Numbered from the stretch's first letter, positions 38,909-49,242 are shown. The stretch: 64,000 bases of DNA from Kutzneria viridogrisea (GCA_014138725.1 JACJID010000002.1:1068001-1132000); one strand, 5' to 3'. Notes: generated by a model not told the origin, from the letters alone. Made by a program: numbers and translations.

Positions 38909-39037
38909 GGTCTGCTCCTCGGTTCGGTTGCTCACCAGGGACGTCGGAGCCGGTCCACGATTCTCTACACCTTCGCGGACAGGCCGCCGCGAATGCGCCC
39001 TTCGGGGCAGCGAACGCCCCGAAAGCAGCCATCGTGA

Positions 39038-40039
39038 CTAGAGCAGGGTGGCCTGGTCCAGGGCAGCGCGCAGCTCGGCGAGCACCTGTCCAGGTTCGCC
39101 GTACGCGGTGAAACCGGCGGCCATCCGGTGCCCGCCGCCGCCGAGCCGCTGCGCCGCCGAGCGCACGTCCAGCGCTCCGGTCGAGCGCAGGGACACGGTC
39201 CACTCCCCCTGCGCGAACTCCTTGAACACCGCGGCGACCCCGGCCTCGGCGGTGGTGCGCACCACGTCGACCACGCTCTCCACCTCCTCGGCCCGCAGCC
39301 CCTCGTGGTCGGCGAGCCGGATGTGCGTGTGCACCAGGCCAACACCCTGCGCCGCCTCGGGTTCCAGCTGCGCGCGGCCCAGCACGGTGGACAACATGTG
39401 CAGCCAGCCGAAGGGGTGGCTGTCCATGAGCTGGCGCAGCATGGCCGGGGCGTCCACACCGGACTCCAGCAGGCGGGCCGCTGACCGGTGCGCGGCAGGG
39501 CCGGCGAAGCGGAACGACACGGTGTCAGTAGCCAGCCCCGCGTACAGGCAGCGCGCGATCGGCTCGTCCAGCGGCACGTCGAGCGCGTCCAACAGCCGCA
39601 GCACGAGCACCGCGGTGGCCTCGGCGCGGTCGTCCACCACGTGGTGGGTGCCGTACCTGGTGTTGGACACGTGGTGGTCCACCACGAGCACCGTCCCACC
39701 GGCCTCGGTGGTGGCGGCCACCCGGTCGGCGAGCGCGCCGAGCCGGTCCACGCTGCCGGTGTCCAGGGCGACCAGCAGCGGCGGGGCCGCGGGCACGGCC
39801 TCAGCGGGCACGATCAGCCCCGCGGAGTCCAAGCCGCGCAAGGACTCCGGGGTCTGCTCGGGGCCGCCGAAGGACACCCGGACCCGGGCACCGCGCCGGT
39901 GCAGGGCCAGGCCCAGCGCCAGCGCGCTGCCCAGTGCGTCGGCGTCCGGGTTGACGTGCGCCAGCAGCGTCACGTCCTCGGCGGTGGCGAGCAGCGGGAC
40001 GGCAGCGGCGATCTGATCATCAACGGAGACGCTCACCAC
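39038..40039 (-). CDS. nrnA: Bifunctional oligoribonuclease / pAp phosphatase (DHH-DHHA1)
   Basis: The 333-residue DHH phosphoesterase has AHVNPDADALGSALAL (metal motif I), ALDTGS, VVDHHVSNT (DHH) and a C-terminal DHHA1 domain with RLGGGGHRMAAGF. Known reactions: degradation of 2-5 nt RNA and pAp, and in mycobacteria also cyclic dinucleotide linear products. It follows rbfA by 6 nt, as in other actinobacteria. GTG 40039 and GTG 40036 are equally possible starts. Confidence 0.94.
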   Translation of the reverse strand: MVSVSVDDQIAAAVPLLATAEDVTLLAHVNPDADALGSALALGLALHRRGARVRVSFGGPEQTPESLRGLDSAGLIVPAEAVPAAPPLLVALDTGSVDRLGALADRVAATTEAGGTVLVVDHHVSNTRYGTHHVVDDRAEATAVLVLRLLDALDVPLDEPIARCLYAGLATDTVSFRFAGPAAHRSAARLLESGVDAPAMLRQLMDSHPFGWLHMLSTVLGRAQLEPEAAQGVGLVHTHIRLADHEGLRAEEVESVVDVVRTTAEAGVAAVFKEFAQGEWTVSLRSTGALDVRSAAQRLGGGGHRMAAGFTAYGEPGQVLAELRAALDQATLL

Positions 40040-40045
40040 CGCAAA

Positions 40046-40504
40046 CTACGCGTCGTCGTCCTCGGTGTCGTCCTCGCGGGGCACCCGGTACGGGTCCGCA
40101 TCGCCCGCGGGCTGCGCGGTGGAGGCGAGCTCGGCGACCTCGGCGTCCGAGGCGCGGGCCTTGGCCAGCAGCTCGTTGATGCGTGCCGCGTCGGTGGGCA
40201 CGGTGTCGGCCACGAAGCTCAGCGTGGGCGTGAACCGCACGCCGGTCTGCTGACCGACCTTGGTGCGCAGCACGCCCGTGGCGCTGGCCAGCGCGGCGGT
40301 GACCCCGGCGAAGTCGGGCGCGGAGTCCAGGTTGTCACCGAGCACGGTGTAGAACACGGTCGCGTCGTGCAGGTCGGGGGTGACCCTGGCGTCGGTGATC
40401 GTCACCCGGGCCAGCCGGGGGTCCTTGACCTCGTGCTCCAGCGCGGACGCGACGATCTGGGCGATGCGCTTGGCAAGCCTGCGGGCGCGGGCCTGGTCGG
40501 CCAC
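40046..40504 (-). CDS. rbfA: Ribosome-binding factor A
   Basis: The 152-residue protein has the KH-like RbfA core ([34 protein letters not shown]...) and an acidic C-tail ([10 protein letters not shown]). It acts in 30S maturation and cold adaptation. GTG 40504 is preceded by AGGAGGAG. It is downstream of the DUF503 gene in the infB region. Confidence 0.96.
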   Translation of the reverse strand: MADQARARRLAKRIAQIVASALEHEVKDPRLARVTITDARVTPDLHDATVFYTVLGDNLDSAPDFAGVTAALASATGVLRTKVGQQTGVRFTPTLSFVADTVPTDAARINELLAKARASDAEVAELASTAQPAGDADPYRVPREDDTEDDDA

Positions 40505-40537
40505 GGCGCTCCTCCTCTGGGTTGAACCGAACTAGAA

Positions 40538-40834
40538 CTAGTCGTCCTCGGGACCCAGCAGCCTGTGCCGGGCGGAGAGGAGCTGCAACTCGGGACGTGA
40601 GGCGATCAACCGCTCGCAGGCGTCGAGCACCTCACGGACGTGCCCGGCTTCGGCGGCCACCACCGCGACCCCGATCAGGGCACGGCGGTGCAGGTCGAGA
40701 TGACCCGCCTCGGACACGGAGACTTCGAAGCGCCGTCGGAGCTCGGCCAGTACGGGCCGCACGGCGGAGCGCTTCTGCTTGAGCGAGTGGACGTCCCCGA
40801 GCAGGACGTCCAGTTCAAGCGCACCAACGAACAT
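40538..40834 (-). CDS. DUF503/YlxP-like protein
   Basis: The 98-residue DUF503 protein starts MFVGALELDVLLGDVHSLKQKR, the family signature. In Firmicutes and actinobacteria it lies between infB and rbfA, as here. It resembles a ferredoxin-like small protein; YlxP is thought to assist RbfA in ribosome assembly, though its activity is not established. The infB hairpin lies just upstream. Confidence 0.92.
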   Translation of the reverse strand: MFVGALELDVLLGDVHSLKQKRSAVRPVLAELRRRFEVSVSEAGHLDLHRRALIGVAVVAAEAGHVREVLDACERLIASRPELQLLSARHRLLGPEDD

Positions 40835-40876
40835 GGCACTCAGGTTGGGTACGGCGACCTGGCACGCCGACTAGGA

Positions 40877-40910
40877 CCGGGGTCCGGGACCTCACGGTCC
40901 CGGACCCCGG
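40877..40910 (-). terminator. Hairpin downstream of infB
   Basis: A perfect 15-bp stem (40877-40891 with 40896-40910, loop TCAC) starts 7 nt after the infB stop and ends 42 nt before the DUF503 start. It lacks a T-run. It probably reduces read-through from nusA-infB into DUF503-rbfA. Confidence 0.7.
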
Positions 40911-40917
40911 CTGTCGA

Positions 40918-43900
40918 TCAGTTACGCGGCTTCTCGCGCATCTCGTAGGTCTCGATCACGTCGTCGACCCGCAGGTCGCCGTAGTTGCCGAGAGTGAGAC
41001 CGCACTCGAAGCCCTCGCGGACCTCGGTCACGTCGTCCTTGAAGCGACGCAGCGAGGTCAGCGTCAGGCTCTCCTGGACCACGACGTTGTCGCGGATCAG
41101 GCGGGCCTTGGAGTTGCGCTTGAGCTCGCCCGACATCACCAGGCAACCAGCGATCGTGCCGACCTTGGAGGACTTGAAGACATCGCGCACCTCGGCCCTG
41201 CCGAGCTGCACCTCCTCGTACTCCGGCTTGAGCATGCCCTTCAGGGCCTGCTCGATCTCGTCGATCGCCTGGTAGATGACCGTGTAGTAGCGGACCTCGA
41301 CGCCCTCGCGGTTGGCCAGCTCGGTGGCCCGGCCCTCCGCACGGACGTTGAAGCCCAGCACGATGGTGTTCTCCGCGGTGGCCAGGTTGATGTCGCTCTC
41401 CGTGACACCACCGACGCCGCGGTGCACCACGTGCAGCTGCACGTCGTCGCCCACGTCGATCTTCAACAGTGCCGCTTCGAGCGCCTCGACGGTACCCGAG
41501 TTGTCACCCTTGATGATCAGGTTGAGCTGGCTGGTCTCCTTCAGCGCCTCGTCCAGGTCCTCCAGGCTGACGCGCTTGCGCCGCGAGGCGTTGAGCGCGT
41601 TGCGGGTCCGGGCCTGGCGGCGCTCGGCGATCTGCCGTGCCACCCGGTCCTCGTCCACCACCAGGAAGGTGTCACCGGCACCCGGCACCGAGGTCAGACC
41701 GATGACCTGGACCGGACGCGACGGGTACGCCTCGATGACGTCCTCGTTGTGCTCGTCGACCATGCGACGGACACGGCCGTAGGCGTCACCGGCGACGATC
41801 GAGTCGCCGACCCGCAGCGTTCCGCGCTGCACCAGCACCGTGGCCACCGGGCCGCGACCGCGGTCCAGGTGCGCCTCGATCGCGACGCCCTGTGCCTCCA
41901 TGGCCGGGTTGGCCCGCAGGTCCAGCGCGGCGTCCGCAGTGAGCAGGATCGCCTCCAGCAGCCCATCGATGTTGATGTTCTGCCGGGCCGAGATGTCCAC
42001 GAACATCGTGTCGCCGCCGTACTCCTCGGCGACCAGGTTGTACTCGGTGAGCTGCTGGCGGATCTTCTGAGGGTTCGCACCCTCCTTGTCGATCTTGTTC
42101 ACCGCCACCACGATCGGCGCACCCGCGGCCTGCGCGTGGTTGATCGCCTCCACCGTCTGCGGCATCACACCGTCGTCGGCGGCGACCACGATCACCGCGA
42201 TGTCGGTGGAGTTCGCACCGCGGGCACGCATGGCGGTGAACGCCTCGTGACCGGGGGTGTCGATGAAGGTGATCAGCCGGTCGTTGCCCTCGAGCTGGGC
42301 CGTGACCTGGTAGGCACCGATGTGCTGGGTGATGCCGCCCGCTTCGCCCTCGTGCACGTTGGACTTGCGGATCGTGTCCAGCAGTCGGGTCTTACCGTGG
42401 TCGACGTGACCCATGACGGTCACCACCGGAGGCCGCACGACGAGGTCGTCCTCGTCGCCCGCGTCCTCGCCGTAGGTGATGTCGAAGGCCTCGAGCAGCT
42501 CGCGATCCTCCTCCTCGGGGCTGACCACGTTGACCCGGTAGTTCATCTCGGAGCCGAGCAGCTCCAGGATCTCGTCGGAGACCGACTGGGTCGCGGTGAC
42601 CATCTCACCGAGGTGGAACAGCACCTGCACCAACGCGGCCGGGTTCGCACCGATCTTCTCGGCGAAGTCGGTCAGCGAGGCACCGCGCGGCAGCCGGACG
42701 ACCTCGCCGCTGCCCTTGGGCAGGCGGACGCCGCCGACGCTGGGCGCCTGCATGTTGTCGAACTCTTGACGCTTCTGGCGCTTGGACTTGCGGCCACGGC
42801 GAGCCGGACCACCGGGACGGCCGAAGGCACCCGCGGCACCGCCGCGACCACCGGGACCACCCGGACGGCCACCGCCGCGGAAACCGCCGCCACCGGCGGG
42901 CGCACCCGTGCCGCCACCGGGGCCACCGCGGAAGCCGCCGCCACCGCCGCCGCCACCGGGACCGCCACGGAAACCGCCGCCACCGCCGCCGCCACCAGGG
43001 CCGCCACGGAAACCGCCGCCACCGCCGCCGCCACCAGGGCCGCCACGGAAGCCACCGCCACCGCCGCCGCCACCAGGGCCGCCACGGAAGCCACCGCCAC
43101 CGCCGGGACCACCCGGACGGCCACCGCCGCCACCGGGGCCGCCGCGACCGCCACCGGCGGGACGCGCCGGCCGGGGCGGCATCATGCCCGGGTTCGGCCT
43201 GGGCGGCATGTTGCCCGGCGAGGGCCGGGGACCGCGGTCCGCTGCCGCCGGACGGTCACCGCGCGGCGGACGGTCGGGACGGCCGTCGGCGGGACGCGCC
43301 GGACGGTCGCCGCCACCGGCAGCCGGGCCGGGACGCGGGGCCGAGGGACGCGGCGCGGGCGCGTTGGCGCCGACGCCGAAGGGGTTGTTGCCGGGACGCG
43401 GCGCGCGCGGACCGGGCTTGGGACCCTGCTGCCTGGGCGGCACCACGGCCTGCGACTCCGGCGCGGGACGCGGACCGGGTCGCGGACCCGGCTTGGCGCC
43501 GGGAGTCGACCTGGGGGCCTGCGGAGCGGTGGGAGCCGCCGAGGCGGCAGCCGGGGCCGGGGCGGCCGGGCGCTGCTGAGCGGCCGGCTGCGGTGCGGCG
43601 GGCCGCTGCGTGGCAGTGGGCTGCGGCGCGGGCGCCGGAGCCGCGGGTGCGGCCGGGGCCTTCGCGGCGGCCGGAGCCTCCTGGACCGGCTTCGGACCGG
43701 GCCGGGGGCCAGGACGCGGGCCGGGCATCGGCGGACGCTGCCCGGGACCGGGCACCGCCTTCGGGGCGGCCGGGGCCGCGCTGGACTGGGCAGCCGGGGC
43801 TGCCGGGGCCGCGGCCGCCGGAGCGCTCGGCTTGGGGCCGGGCCGGGGGCCGGGCTTGGGGGCGCCGGAGCGGGCCGGCTTGCCCTCGTAGGCGTCCCGC

Positions 43901-44040
43901 AGACGGCGGGCCACCGGGGCCTCCACCGTGGAGGACGCGGACTTCACGTACTCGCCCTGCTCGGCGAGCTTGTTGAGAACTTCCTTGCTCGTGACACCGA
44001 GCTCTTTCGCCAGCTCGTGCACGCGGGCCTTGCCTGCCAC
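40918..44040 (-). CDS. infB: Translation initiation factor IF-2
   Basis: The 1040-residue IF-2 has an N-terminal IF2_N motif ([21 protein letters not shown]). A very long Pro/Ala/Gly/Arg-rich linker (about residues 55-420) follows, then the GTPase with G1 GHVDHGKT and G4 NKID, and the C-terminal fMet-tRNA-binding domains. Known role: GTP-dependent delivery of initiator tRNA to the 30S subunit. GTG 44040 has GAGGAG upstream. The linker includes a tandem Gly repeat listed separately. Actinobacterial IF-2 proteins are usually about 900-1050 aa, so this is at the upper end. Confidence 0.97.
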   Translation of the reverse strand: MAGKARVHELAKELGVTSKEVLNKLAEQGEYVKSASSTVEAPVARRLRDAYEGKPARSGAPKPGPRPGPKPSAPAAAAPAAPAAQSSAAPAAPKAVPGPGQRPPMPGPRPGPRPGPKPVQEAPAAAKAPAAPAAPAPAPQPTATQRPAAPQPAAQQRPAAPAPAAASAAPTAPQAPRSTPGAKPGPRPGPRPAPESQAVVPPRQQGPKPGPRAPRPGNNPFGVGANAPAPRPSAPRPGPAAGGGDRPARPADGRPDRPPRGDRPAAADRGPRPSPGNMPPRPNPGMMPPRPARPAGGGRGGPGGGGGRPGGPGGGGGFRGGPGGGGGGGGFRGGPGGGGGGGGFRGGPGGGGGGGGFRGGPGGGGGGGGFRGGPGGGTGAPAGGGGFRGGGRPGGPGGRGGAAGAFGRPGGPARRGRKSKRQKRQEFDNMQAPSVGGVRLPKGSGEVVRLPRGASLTDFAEKIGANPAALVQVLFHLGEMVTATQSVSDEILELLGSEMNYRVNVVSPEEEDRELLEAFDITYGEDAGDEDDLVVRPPVVTVMGHVDHGKTRLLDTIRKSNVHEGEAGGITQHIGAYQVTAQLEGNDRLITFIDTPGHEAFTAMRARGANSTDIAVIVVAADDGVMPQTVEAINHAQAAGAPIVVAVNKIDKEGANPQKIRQQLTEYNLVAEEYGGDTMFVDISARQNINIDGLLEAILLTADAALDLRANPAMEAQGVAIEAHLDRGRGPVATVLVQRGTLRVGDSIVAGDAYGRVRRMVDEHNEDVIEAYPSRPVQVIGLTSVPGAGDTFLVVDEDRVARQIAERRQARTRNALNASRRKRVSLEDLDEALKETSQLNLIIKGDNSGTVEALEAALLKIDVGDDVQLHVVHRGVGGVTESDINLATAENTIVLGFNVRAEGRATELANREGVEVRYYTVIYQAIDEIEQALKGMLKPEYEEVQLGRAEVRDVFKSSKVGTIAGCLVMSGELKRNSKARLIRDNVVVQESLTLTSLRRFKDDVTEVREGFECGLTLGNYGDLRVDDVIETYEMREKPRN
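42920..43115 (-). repeat. 39-bp tandem repeat coding FRGGP-Gly8 in infB linker
   Basis: FRGGP recurs every 13 residues, with copies beginning at 42920, 42959, 42998, 43037 and 43076. They are separated by runs of eight Gly codons (GGC/GGT), and spacing is exactly 39 nt for the last four. The copies differ by a few synonymous changes. Such an array is prone to slippage, so copy number may vary between strains. Confidence 0.85.
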
Positions 44041-44159
44041 TGCTCTCCTCGTCTAGATGAGGCCGGGCGGCAAGTCCCGCTCGACCTCGTCCTATCGTCG
44101 CGCGATCATGTCTTCAGCTTCACGGCTGACTCATGACGGGTCGACCTGCTTCCTCTTCC

Positions 44160-44522
44160 TCAGCCACCGCGGGTGTGTCCCGCGGTGTCGTGCCCCGGCA
44201 CGCCGGGGTCCGAGCCTGTCGAGCCGCTGACCGCCCCGATGTGGGCGGCCAGTGCGGCGAGGTCCAGCGCTCCGGTCAGGCGGAAGGCCCTGGGGAACGC
44301 CCGACGCCGCTCGGCGGTGCGCAGGCAGTCCGGGTCGGGGTGCACCCAGGCACCTCGACCGGGCAGCCTGCGCCGGGGATCGGGGAGGACGGCGCCCCCC
44401 ACGACCACCGCGCGCAACAGCTCGGAGTCCGACGTTGCGGTACGACACCCGACACACGTCCGCACCGGGCCCCGTGGAGCAGGGCTGACGTGCTGGGGTA
44501 CCGGTTCCTGACGACGAACCAC
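44160..44522 (-). CDS. ylxR: YlxR (DUF448) RNA-binding-like protein
   Basis: The 120-residue protein contains RTCVGCRTATSDSELLRAVV and RGAWVHPDPDCLRTAERRRAF, the two blocks of the YlxR family. The gene lies between nusA and infB, its standard place. GTG 44522 is the best start: it is 22 nt after the nusA stop, with AGAGGAG upstream. An ATG at 44570 would overlap nusA. Known: small basic protein in the nusA operon, reported as a nucleoid- or RNase P-associated factor in Bacilli; the role in actinobacteria is unknown. A Gly/His/Thr-rich C-tail extends past the family core. Confidence 0.88.
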   Translation of the reverse strand: MVRRQEPVPQHVSPAPRGPVRTCVGCRTATSDSELLRAVVVGGAVLPDPRRRLPGRGAWVHPDPDCLRTAERRRAFPRAFRLTGALDLAALAAHIGAVSGSTGSDPGVPGHDTAGHTRGG

Positions 44523-44544
44523 CAGTGATTCTATCTCCTCTGAC

Positions 44545-45570
44545 TCACTCTGCCGAACCGGATACCGCACCGCCCTGCGGAGCGCTGCCAGCGCCCACCT
44601 CGGCGTCGCTGCGGATGTCGATCCGCCAGCCGGTCAGACGGGCTGCCAGGCGGGCGTTCTGGCCCTCCTTGCCGATGGCCAGCGACAGCTGGAAGTCCGG
44701 CACGACAACCCGTGCGGTCTTGGCCCGTTCGTCGAGCACGCGCACCGAGACCACCTTCGCCGGGGACAGCGCGTTGCCCACGAAGGTCGCGGAGTCCTCG
44801 GAGAAGTCGATGATGTCGATCTTCTCACCGGCCAGCTCGCTCATGACGTTGCGCACCCGCGCGCCCATCGGCCCGATGCACGCGCCCTTGGCGTTGACCC
44901 CGGCCACCGTGGACCGCACGGCGATCTTGGACCGGTGACCGGCCTCCCTGGCCACCGCAGGGATCTCCACGGTGCCGTCGGCGATCTCGGGCACCTCCAG
45001 CGCGAACAGCCTGCGCACCAGGTTCGGGTGCGTGCGCGACAGGGTGATCTGCGGCCCGCGCGAACCGCGGGAGACGCCCACCACGTAGCACTTGATCCGG
45101 GCGCCGTGCTCGTAGCGTTCGCCGGGCACCTGCTCGGCGGGCGGCAGCACGCCCTCGGTGTCGCCGATCTGGACCACGACCATGCCCCGGGAGTTGGCCC
45201 GCGCGTCGCGCTGCACCACCCCGGCGATGATCTCGCCCTCCTTGGCGGCGAACTCGCCGAAGGTGCGCTCGTGCTCGGCGTCGCGCAGCCGCTGCAGGAT
45301 GACCTGGCGGGCGGTGGTCGCGGCGATGCGCCCGAAGCCCTCCGGGGTGTCGTCCCACTCCTCGGCCACGGTGCCGTCGCTGGCCAGGGTCTGGGCGATC
45401 ACCCGGACCAGCCCGGTCTTGCGGTCGATGTCGACCTTGGCGTGCGCCTTGTGGCCCTCGGTGTGCTTGTACGCGGTGAGCAGTGCGCTCTCGATGGCCT
45501 CCAGCACGGTCTCGAAGGGGATGTCCTTGTCCCGCTCGATCGCCCTGAGGGCGGCGATGTCGACGTTCAC
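44545..45570 (-). CDS. nusA: Transcription termination/antitermination factor NusA
   Basis: The 341-residue NusA starts at GTG 45570 ([19 protein letters not shown]), with AGGAGGAG upstream. It has the N-terminal RNAP-binding domain, S1 domain ([23 protein letters not shown]) and two KH domains ([49 protein letters not shown]). It lacks the acidic C-terminal repeats of E. coli NusA, as usual for actinobacteria. It overlaps rimP by 4 nt (GTGA). Confidence 0.96.
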   Translation of the reverse strand: MNVDIAALRAIERDKDIPFETVLEAIESALLTAYKHTEGHKAHAKVDIDRKTGLVRVIAQTLASDGTVAEEWDDTPEGFGRIAATTARQVILQRLRDAEHERTFGEFAAKEGEIIAGVVQRDARANSRGMVVVQIGDTEGVLPPAEQVPGERYEHGARIKCYVVGVSRGSRGPQITLSRTHPNLVRRLFALEVPEIADGTVEIPAVAREAGHRSKIAVRSTVAGVNAKGACIGPMGARVRNVMSELAGEKIDIIDFSEDSATFVGNALSPAKVVSVRVLDERAKTARVVVPDFQLSLAIGKEGQNARLAARLTGWRIDIRSDAEVGAGSAPQGGAVSGSAE

Positions 45571-46088
45571 TGGGACTCCTCCTGACAACCGCGCTCCAGA
45601 AGCGCCAATTCCTCGACCGGCGGCTGCCGGAACTCCACTTCCACCACGGCCCGCTCCACCCCGGCCAGGGGCAGTTCGCGCAACTGGCCGTCGACCAGCA
45701 GCTGGACCGCCTCCTCGCCGACCTTGCCGACCCGCCCGGTGAGCTCGCCGCCCTCGGTCAGGCGCACCTTGACCAGGCGGAACTTGGCCCGGCGCCAGTG
45801 CCTGGGCGCGGTCAGCGGCCGATCGATGCCCGGCGAGGTCACCTCCAGGGTGTACGGCCCGCCCAGCACGTGGTCGTGCGCGTCGAGCGCGGCCGAGACG
45901 ACCCGGCTGGCCTCCGCGATCTCGTCGAGGCCGACGCCCTGCTCACCGTCGACCACCACTTTCACCAGGCGGCGACGTCCAGCCTGCTGCACGTCGAGCA
46001 GCTCAAGGTCGAACCCGATCGTGGACACGGCGTCCCTGACGACCGGTTCGAGCTGCGCGGATATCTCCCCGCGCGGCGCGCTGGACAC
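45567..46088 (-). CDS. rimP: Ribosome maturation factor RimP
   Basis: The 173-residue protein has the RimP N-domain ([35 protein letters not shown]) and the [29 protein letters not shown] block, followed by the SH3-like C-domain. It acts in 30S assembly. GTG 46088 is set by GGGAG 8 nt upstream and by the family length. It is the first gene of the rimP-nusA-ylxR-infB operon. Confidence 0.95.
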   Translation of the reverse strand: MSSAPRGEISAQLEPVVRDAVSTIGFDLELLDVQQAGRRRLVKVVVDGEQGVGLDEIAEASRVVSAALDAHDHVLGGPYTLEVTSPGIDRPLTAPRHWRRAKFRLVKVRLTEGGELTGRVGKVGEEAVQLLVDGQLRELPLAGVERAVVEVEFRQPPVEELALLERGCQEESQ

Positions 46089-46256
46089 GTACTCACTCCC
46101 GAAGTCTCGGTGCAGGCGGTGTCGCTCTGCGGACGCGACTGAACCGACCGGCGCTGCACTCACCGGTCGTGGTCGCCAAGAGTATCCCCTTTGTGGACCA
46201 TCAGGGCGCACACGCCAGCTCAGGACGCCATCGCACTCCTGGCAAGATGACTCACC

Positions 46257-46745
46257 GTGACCCCCGTTCCTCCGCCGGTGAGCCGCCGCGGCCTGCTGCG
46301 CCTCGGCCTGCTCGCGGCCGCCGCGCTGCCGCTCGCCGCCGCGTGCACCGGGCAGCCGGCCGCTCCCCCGGCCCCCGACCCCCTCGCGGACCTGGCCCGT
46401 GCCGCCGAGACCGATGCCGCGACCGCCCGCGAGGTGGCCGCCCGGTTCCCCGGCGTGGCCGCACAGGCGGGGTTGGTCGCCACCAACCGCTCCGCGCAGG
46501 CCACCGCCCTGCGCAAGGAGATCGACCGCGTGGCACCGCCGACCAGCAGCACCCCGGCGCCCACCGCCAACTCCGCGCCCACCGTGCCCGGCGACCAGGA
46601 GTCGGCGGTGGCCGCGCTGGTCAGCGCCCTGACCGCCGCCCAGAAGCAGGCCGCCGAGGCCGCGTTGACCGTGCCCAGCTACCGCGCGGGGCTGGTCGGC
46701 TCGGTGGCCGCGGGCTGCGCGAGCCTGAAGGAGGTGCTGGCGTGA
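46257..46745 (+). CDS. Putative Tat-exported lipoprotein
   Basis: The 162-residue protein has an N-terminal SRRGLLRLGLLAAAALPLAAAC signal with twin Arg and a lipobox ending at Cys near residue 30. The mature part is an Ala-rich helical domain with a Pro/Thr linker (TSSTPAPTANSAPT). It overlaps the DUF4439 gene by 4 nt (GTGA), a conserved pairing in actinobacteria next to rimP. The function is not known. Confidence 0.8.
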   Translation: MTPVPPPVSRRGLLRLGLLAAAALPLAAACTGQPAAPPAPDPLADLARAAETDAATAREVAARFPGVAAQAGLVATNRSAQATALRKEIDRVAPPTSSTPAPTANSAPTVPGDQESAVAALVSALTAAQKQAAEAALTVPSYRAGLVGSVAAGCASLKEVLA

Positions 46746-47206
46746 CCACACCCAGCCAGTCCGGGGTGCTGCCCGCCGAGACGGTGGAGGCCCTGCAACG
46801 AGCGCTGGCCGCCGAGCACGCCGCGATCTGGGTGTACGGCCTGGTCACCGCGTTCCTGCCCGGGGCGCAGACCGCTGCCATGGAACAGGGGCGGCTCGCG
46901 CACACCAAGCGTCGCGACGCCACCGCCAAGCAGTTGACCGGTGCGGGCGCCACGCCCAAGTCCTCGGAGGCGGCTTACGTCACCCCGCAGCCGGTGACCA
47001 ACCAGTCCTCGGCGCAGGCGGCTCTGGCCGTGGCCGAGTCGGACGCGGGCGCGGCGTGGCGTTCGGTGCTGGAGTTCACCGCCGACAGCGCCGTGCGGGG
47101 CACGGCGGTGGCAGCGCTGACCGATTGCGCGGTGCGGGCCACGAAGTGGCGGAAGGCGGGCGGTCAGACGCCCTCAGCGGTGCCGCTGCCCGGCCAGCCG
47201 CAGTGA
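46742..47206 (+). CDS. DUF4439 ferritin-like protein
   Basis: The 154-residue protein has the family start ...ETVEALQRALAAEHAAIWVYGLVTAFLPG and a second helical pair with AWRSVLEFTADSAVRG. It forms a ferritin-like four-helix bundle, but I see only part of the usual di-metal E/H set, so iron binding is doubtful. GTG 46742 is translationally coupled to the preceding lipoprotein. Confidence 0.85.
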   Translation: MTTPSQSGVLPAETVEALQRALAAEHAAIWVYGLVTAFLPGAQTAAMEQGRLAHTKRRDATAKQLTGAGATPKSSEAAYVTPQPVTNQSSAQAALAVAESDAGAAWRSVLEFTADSAVRGTAVAALTDCAVRATKWRKAGGQTPSAVPLPGQPQ

Positions 47207-47208
47207 TG

Positions 47209-47242
47209 TGGCACGGGGTGCCGAGTCCGACACCCCGTGCCA
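47209..47242. terminator. Bidirectional terminator between convergent genes
   Basis: A 12-bp perfect stem (47209-47220 with 47231-47242, 10-nt loop) fills the 39-bp gap between the DUF4439 stop and the convergent stop at 47246. Confidence 0.75.
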
Positions 47243-47245
47243 GCA

Positions 47246-48130
47246 CTACTTCGCCTGCGTGCGCAGCGCGTCGTTGCTGATGTCCTTGAGCAGGGCGTTG
47301 TCCTGGTGCCCGCCCACGAACGCGGACAGCGCGATGGTGACGGTGCTGCCGCTGGCACCCGAGGCGTAGCCGCCCTCCTGCAACTGGCCGGAGGTCGGCG
47401 CGCTGGGCACCTGCACGCCCTCGCGGATCAGGTCGGCGACGTTGCCGGTCTGGTCCCCGTTGGTCAGGGCTCGCAACTGCCCGGCCGAGGCTTCGTCGGC
47501 CATGCGCACCACGGCGACCGAGGTCATGGCCTGCAACCCGTCGGGCAGGGTGGTGCTGTAGACCGCGCGCAGCAACTGCTGGCACGGGTGCTGTTGGAAA
47601 AACTGCTGGGTCTTGCCGAAGGAGTGCGCGGCGCAGTCGGTGTCCGTGGCCGGACCGGCGACCCTGGTGAAGGTGTACTTGCCCTGGGTCGTGGCCGTGC
47701 CCTGCGGAGCCGCCGTGCCGCTCTCGTGGCCCGGCTGGAACGCCCACCAGACCAGGCCGGAGACCAGCGCCACGCCGACCAGGCCGAGCCCTTGGTACAA
47801 GCGGATCACGCCCTTGCCGCGGGCGGGCTGCTCGGTTGGCGGGAGGTACTGCGCGGGAGGTATGCCGTAGGGCGGCGTGCCCACGGGCGGCATGCCCTGT
47901 TGGGTCGTGCCCGAGCGCGACGGCCCCGGCTGCGGCATGCCCTGCGGGGGCGTGCCGTGGCCGGGTACGCCGAACTGGGGCGTGCCCTGCGGAGGAGTGC
48001 CCGGCTGAGGGGCACCCTGCGGGGGCGTGCCGAAGCTCATCGGCGGAAGCGGCGCTGTGTCGGACGGGCTGAGCCCGACCGGGCTGGTCCGCCACTTCGC
48101 CTGTTCCTGTGGTTGGTACGGATCCGACAC
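47246..48130 (-). CDS. Membrane-anchored protein with Pro/Gly/Gln-rich cytoplasmic tail
   Basis: The 294-residue protein begins SDPYQPQEQAKW and has a repetitive GTPPQG/GMPQPG-type tail to about residue 100, then one membrane segment (VIRLYQGLGLVGVALVSGLVWWAF). The extracellular domain contains two Cys (DTDCAAHSF and QHPCQQL) that may pair. I recognise no catalytic motif. GTG 48130 is the most likely start, since the frame upstream carries unrelated sequence. The tail repeats resemble those of actinobacterial membrane proteins with low-complexity cytoplasmic heads. Confidence 0.75.
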   Translation of the reverse strand: MSDPYQPQEQAKWRTSPVGLSPSDTAPLPPMSFGTPPQGAPQPGTPPQGTPQFGVPGHGTPPQGMPQPGPSRSGTTQQGMPPVGTPPYGIPPAQYLPPTEQPARGKGVIRLYQGLGLVGVALVSGLVWWAFQPGHESGTAAPQGTATTQGKYTFTRVAGPATDTDCAAHSFGKTQQFFQQHPCQQLLRAVYSTTLPDGLQAMTSVAVVRMADEASAGQLRALTNGDQTGNVADLIREGVQVPSAPTSGQLQEGGYASGASGSTVTIALSAFVGGHQDNALLKDISNDALRTQAK

Positions 48131-48189
48131 AGCTGACCACCGTAACGGGTGCGCCAAAGAGTGACGACCGGAGTAGCGGTCACGCACTG

Positions 48190-49221
48190 CTATTGGGCGA
48201 GTGCGTTCAACGCCACGTTCACGTCCTCGGCGGTGCTGGACAGCGAACACGCCAACCGCACCCGGCCGTCCCGCAGCGCGAAGCGGACCCCGGCCGCGGT
48301 GAGCCGGTCCTGTGCGTGCGCGGCGTCCAGGGAGATGATCGCCGACTCGCCCGGTGGCAGCCCGAGCCCCGCCAGCAGCGAGTTGGCCAGGCCGACGCAG
48401 TGCGCGCGCACCTCGGACAGGTCCAGGGCGGCGAGCCACGGCAGTGCCGCCGCCGCGCCGACCTGCGCGATCCAGGTGGGCGAGAGGTCGAAGCGCCGCG
48501 CGTCCTCGGCCAACCGGAGCGGCAGCCCGTAGACGGTGTCCCACCGGGACTCCCCCGCGTACCAGTTGGCGGCAAGCGGCCTGGTGAACTCGCGCGCGCT
48601 CGGGCTGAGCCAGAGCCAGGCCGCGCCCCTCGGGGAGAGCAGCCACTTGTAGGCGGCGCCGACCACCCAGTCCGCCCAGCCGAGGTCGAGCGGCATCCAG
48701 CCCGCGGCCTGCGTGACGTCGAGCAGCACACGCGTGCCAGTGGCCTCGGCGACCTCGCGCACCGCGGCCAGGTCGAGCACGGACCCGTCGGCGGACTGCA
48801 CGACGCTCACGGCGAGCAGGTCGTGATCGCACATCGTATGCGGTATGCGATCCAGGCTCTCCTCTGTCACGACAACCCCGCGGTGCGCCTGCGCGGCGAA
48901 CGGGAAGCTCACGCTGGTGAACTCCGCCGCAGCGGTGAGCACCCTCGTGCCGTCCGGCACGCTCGCCGCGACCAGGGCCACCAGCTGGGAGACGCTGGCC
49001 CCGGTCGCCACCCCGGACGGGTCGACGCCGACCAGGTCGGCGAAAGCGGCGCGGGCGGCGGCAACCGGGGCGTCGAACGCGGAAGCACTGTCCGAGCCGG
49101 TGCGCCAGCGGTGCAGGGCCCCCTGCACGGCATCGGCGACGAACGTGGGCGGCACACCGATGCTCGCGGTGTTGAGGTAACCGAGCGGGACGTCGAAGGT
49201 TTCGCCGAACGCGGTTCGCAT
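48190..49221 (-). CDS. Class V aminotransferase-like PLP enzyme (cysteine-desulfurase fold)
   Basis: The 343-residue fold-type I PLP protein has the Schiff-base lysine K192 in GAAYKWLLSPRGAAWLWL and the PLP-binding DVTQAAGW (D169, Q171). The substrate is not predictable; class V members include desulfurases, kynureninase-like and isopenicillin-epimerase-like enzymes. No Fe-S or kynurenine gene is adjacent. A GCATACGATGTGCGAT-type motif lies at 48826-48841 inside the gene. Confidence 0.87.
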   Translation of the reverse strand: MRTAFGETFDVPLGYLNTASIGVPPTFVADAVQGALHRWRTGSDSASAFDAPVAAARAAFADLVGVDPSGVATGASVSQLVALVAASVPDGTRVLTAAAEFTSVSFPFAAQAHRGVVVTEESLDRIPHTMCDHDLLAVSVVQSADGSVLDLAAVREVAEATGTRVLLDVTQAAGWMPLDLGWADWVVGAAYKWLLSPRGAAWLWLSPSAREFTRPLAANWYAGESRWDTVYGLPLRLAEDARRFDLSPTWIAQVGAAAALPWLAALDLSEVRAHCVGLANSLLAGLGLPPGESAIISLDAAHAQDRLTAAGVRFALRDGRVRLACSLSSTAEDVNVALNALAQ

Positions 49222-49242
49222 GAGATCAACCTACGGGCGAAC

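Noticed and set aside
42920-43115. Possible CRISPR-like array
   Set aside because: Repeat units are contiguous, coding and of 39-nt period without spacers; they encode FRGGP-Gly runs within IF-2.
41422-44136. A 904-codon plus-strand open frame opposite infB, with Thr/Ala repeats
   Set aside because: The repeats are the complement of the Gly/Pro/Ala linker of IF-2, and no independent start signals or motifs are seen.
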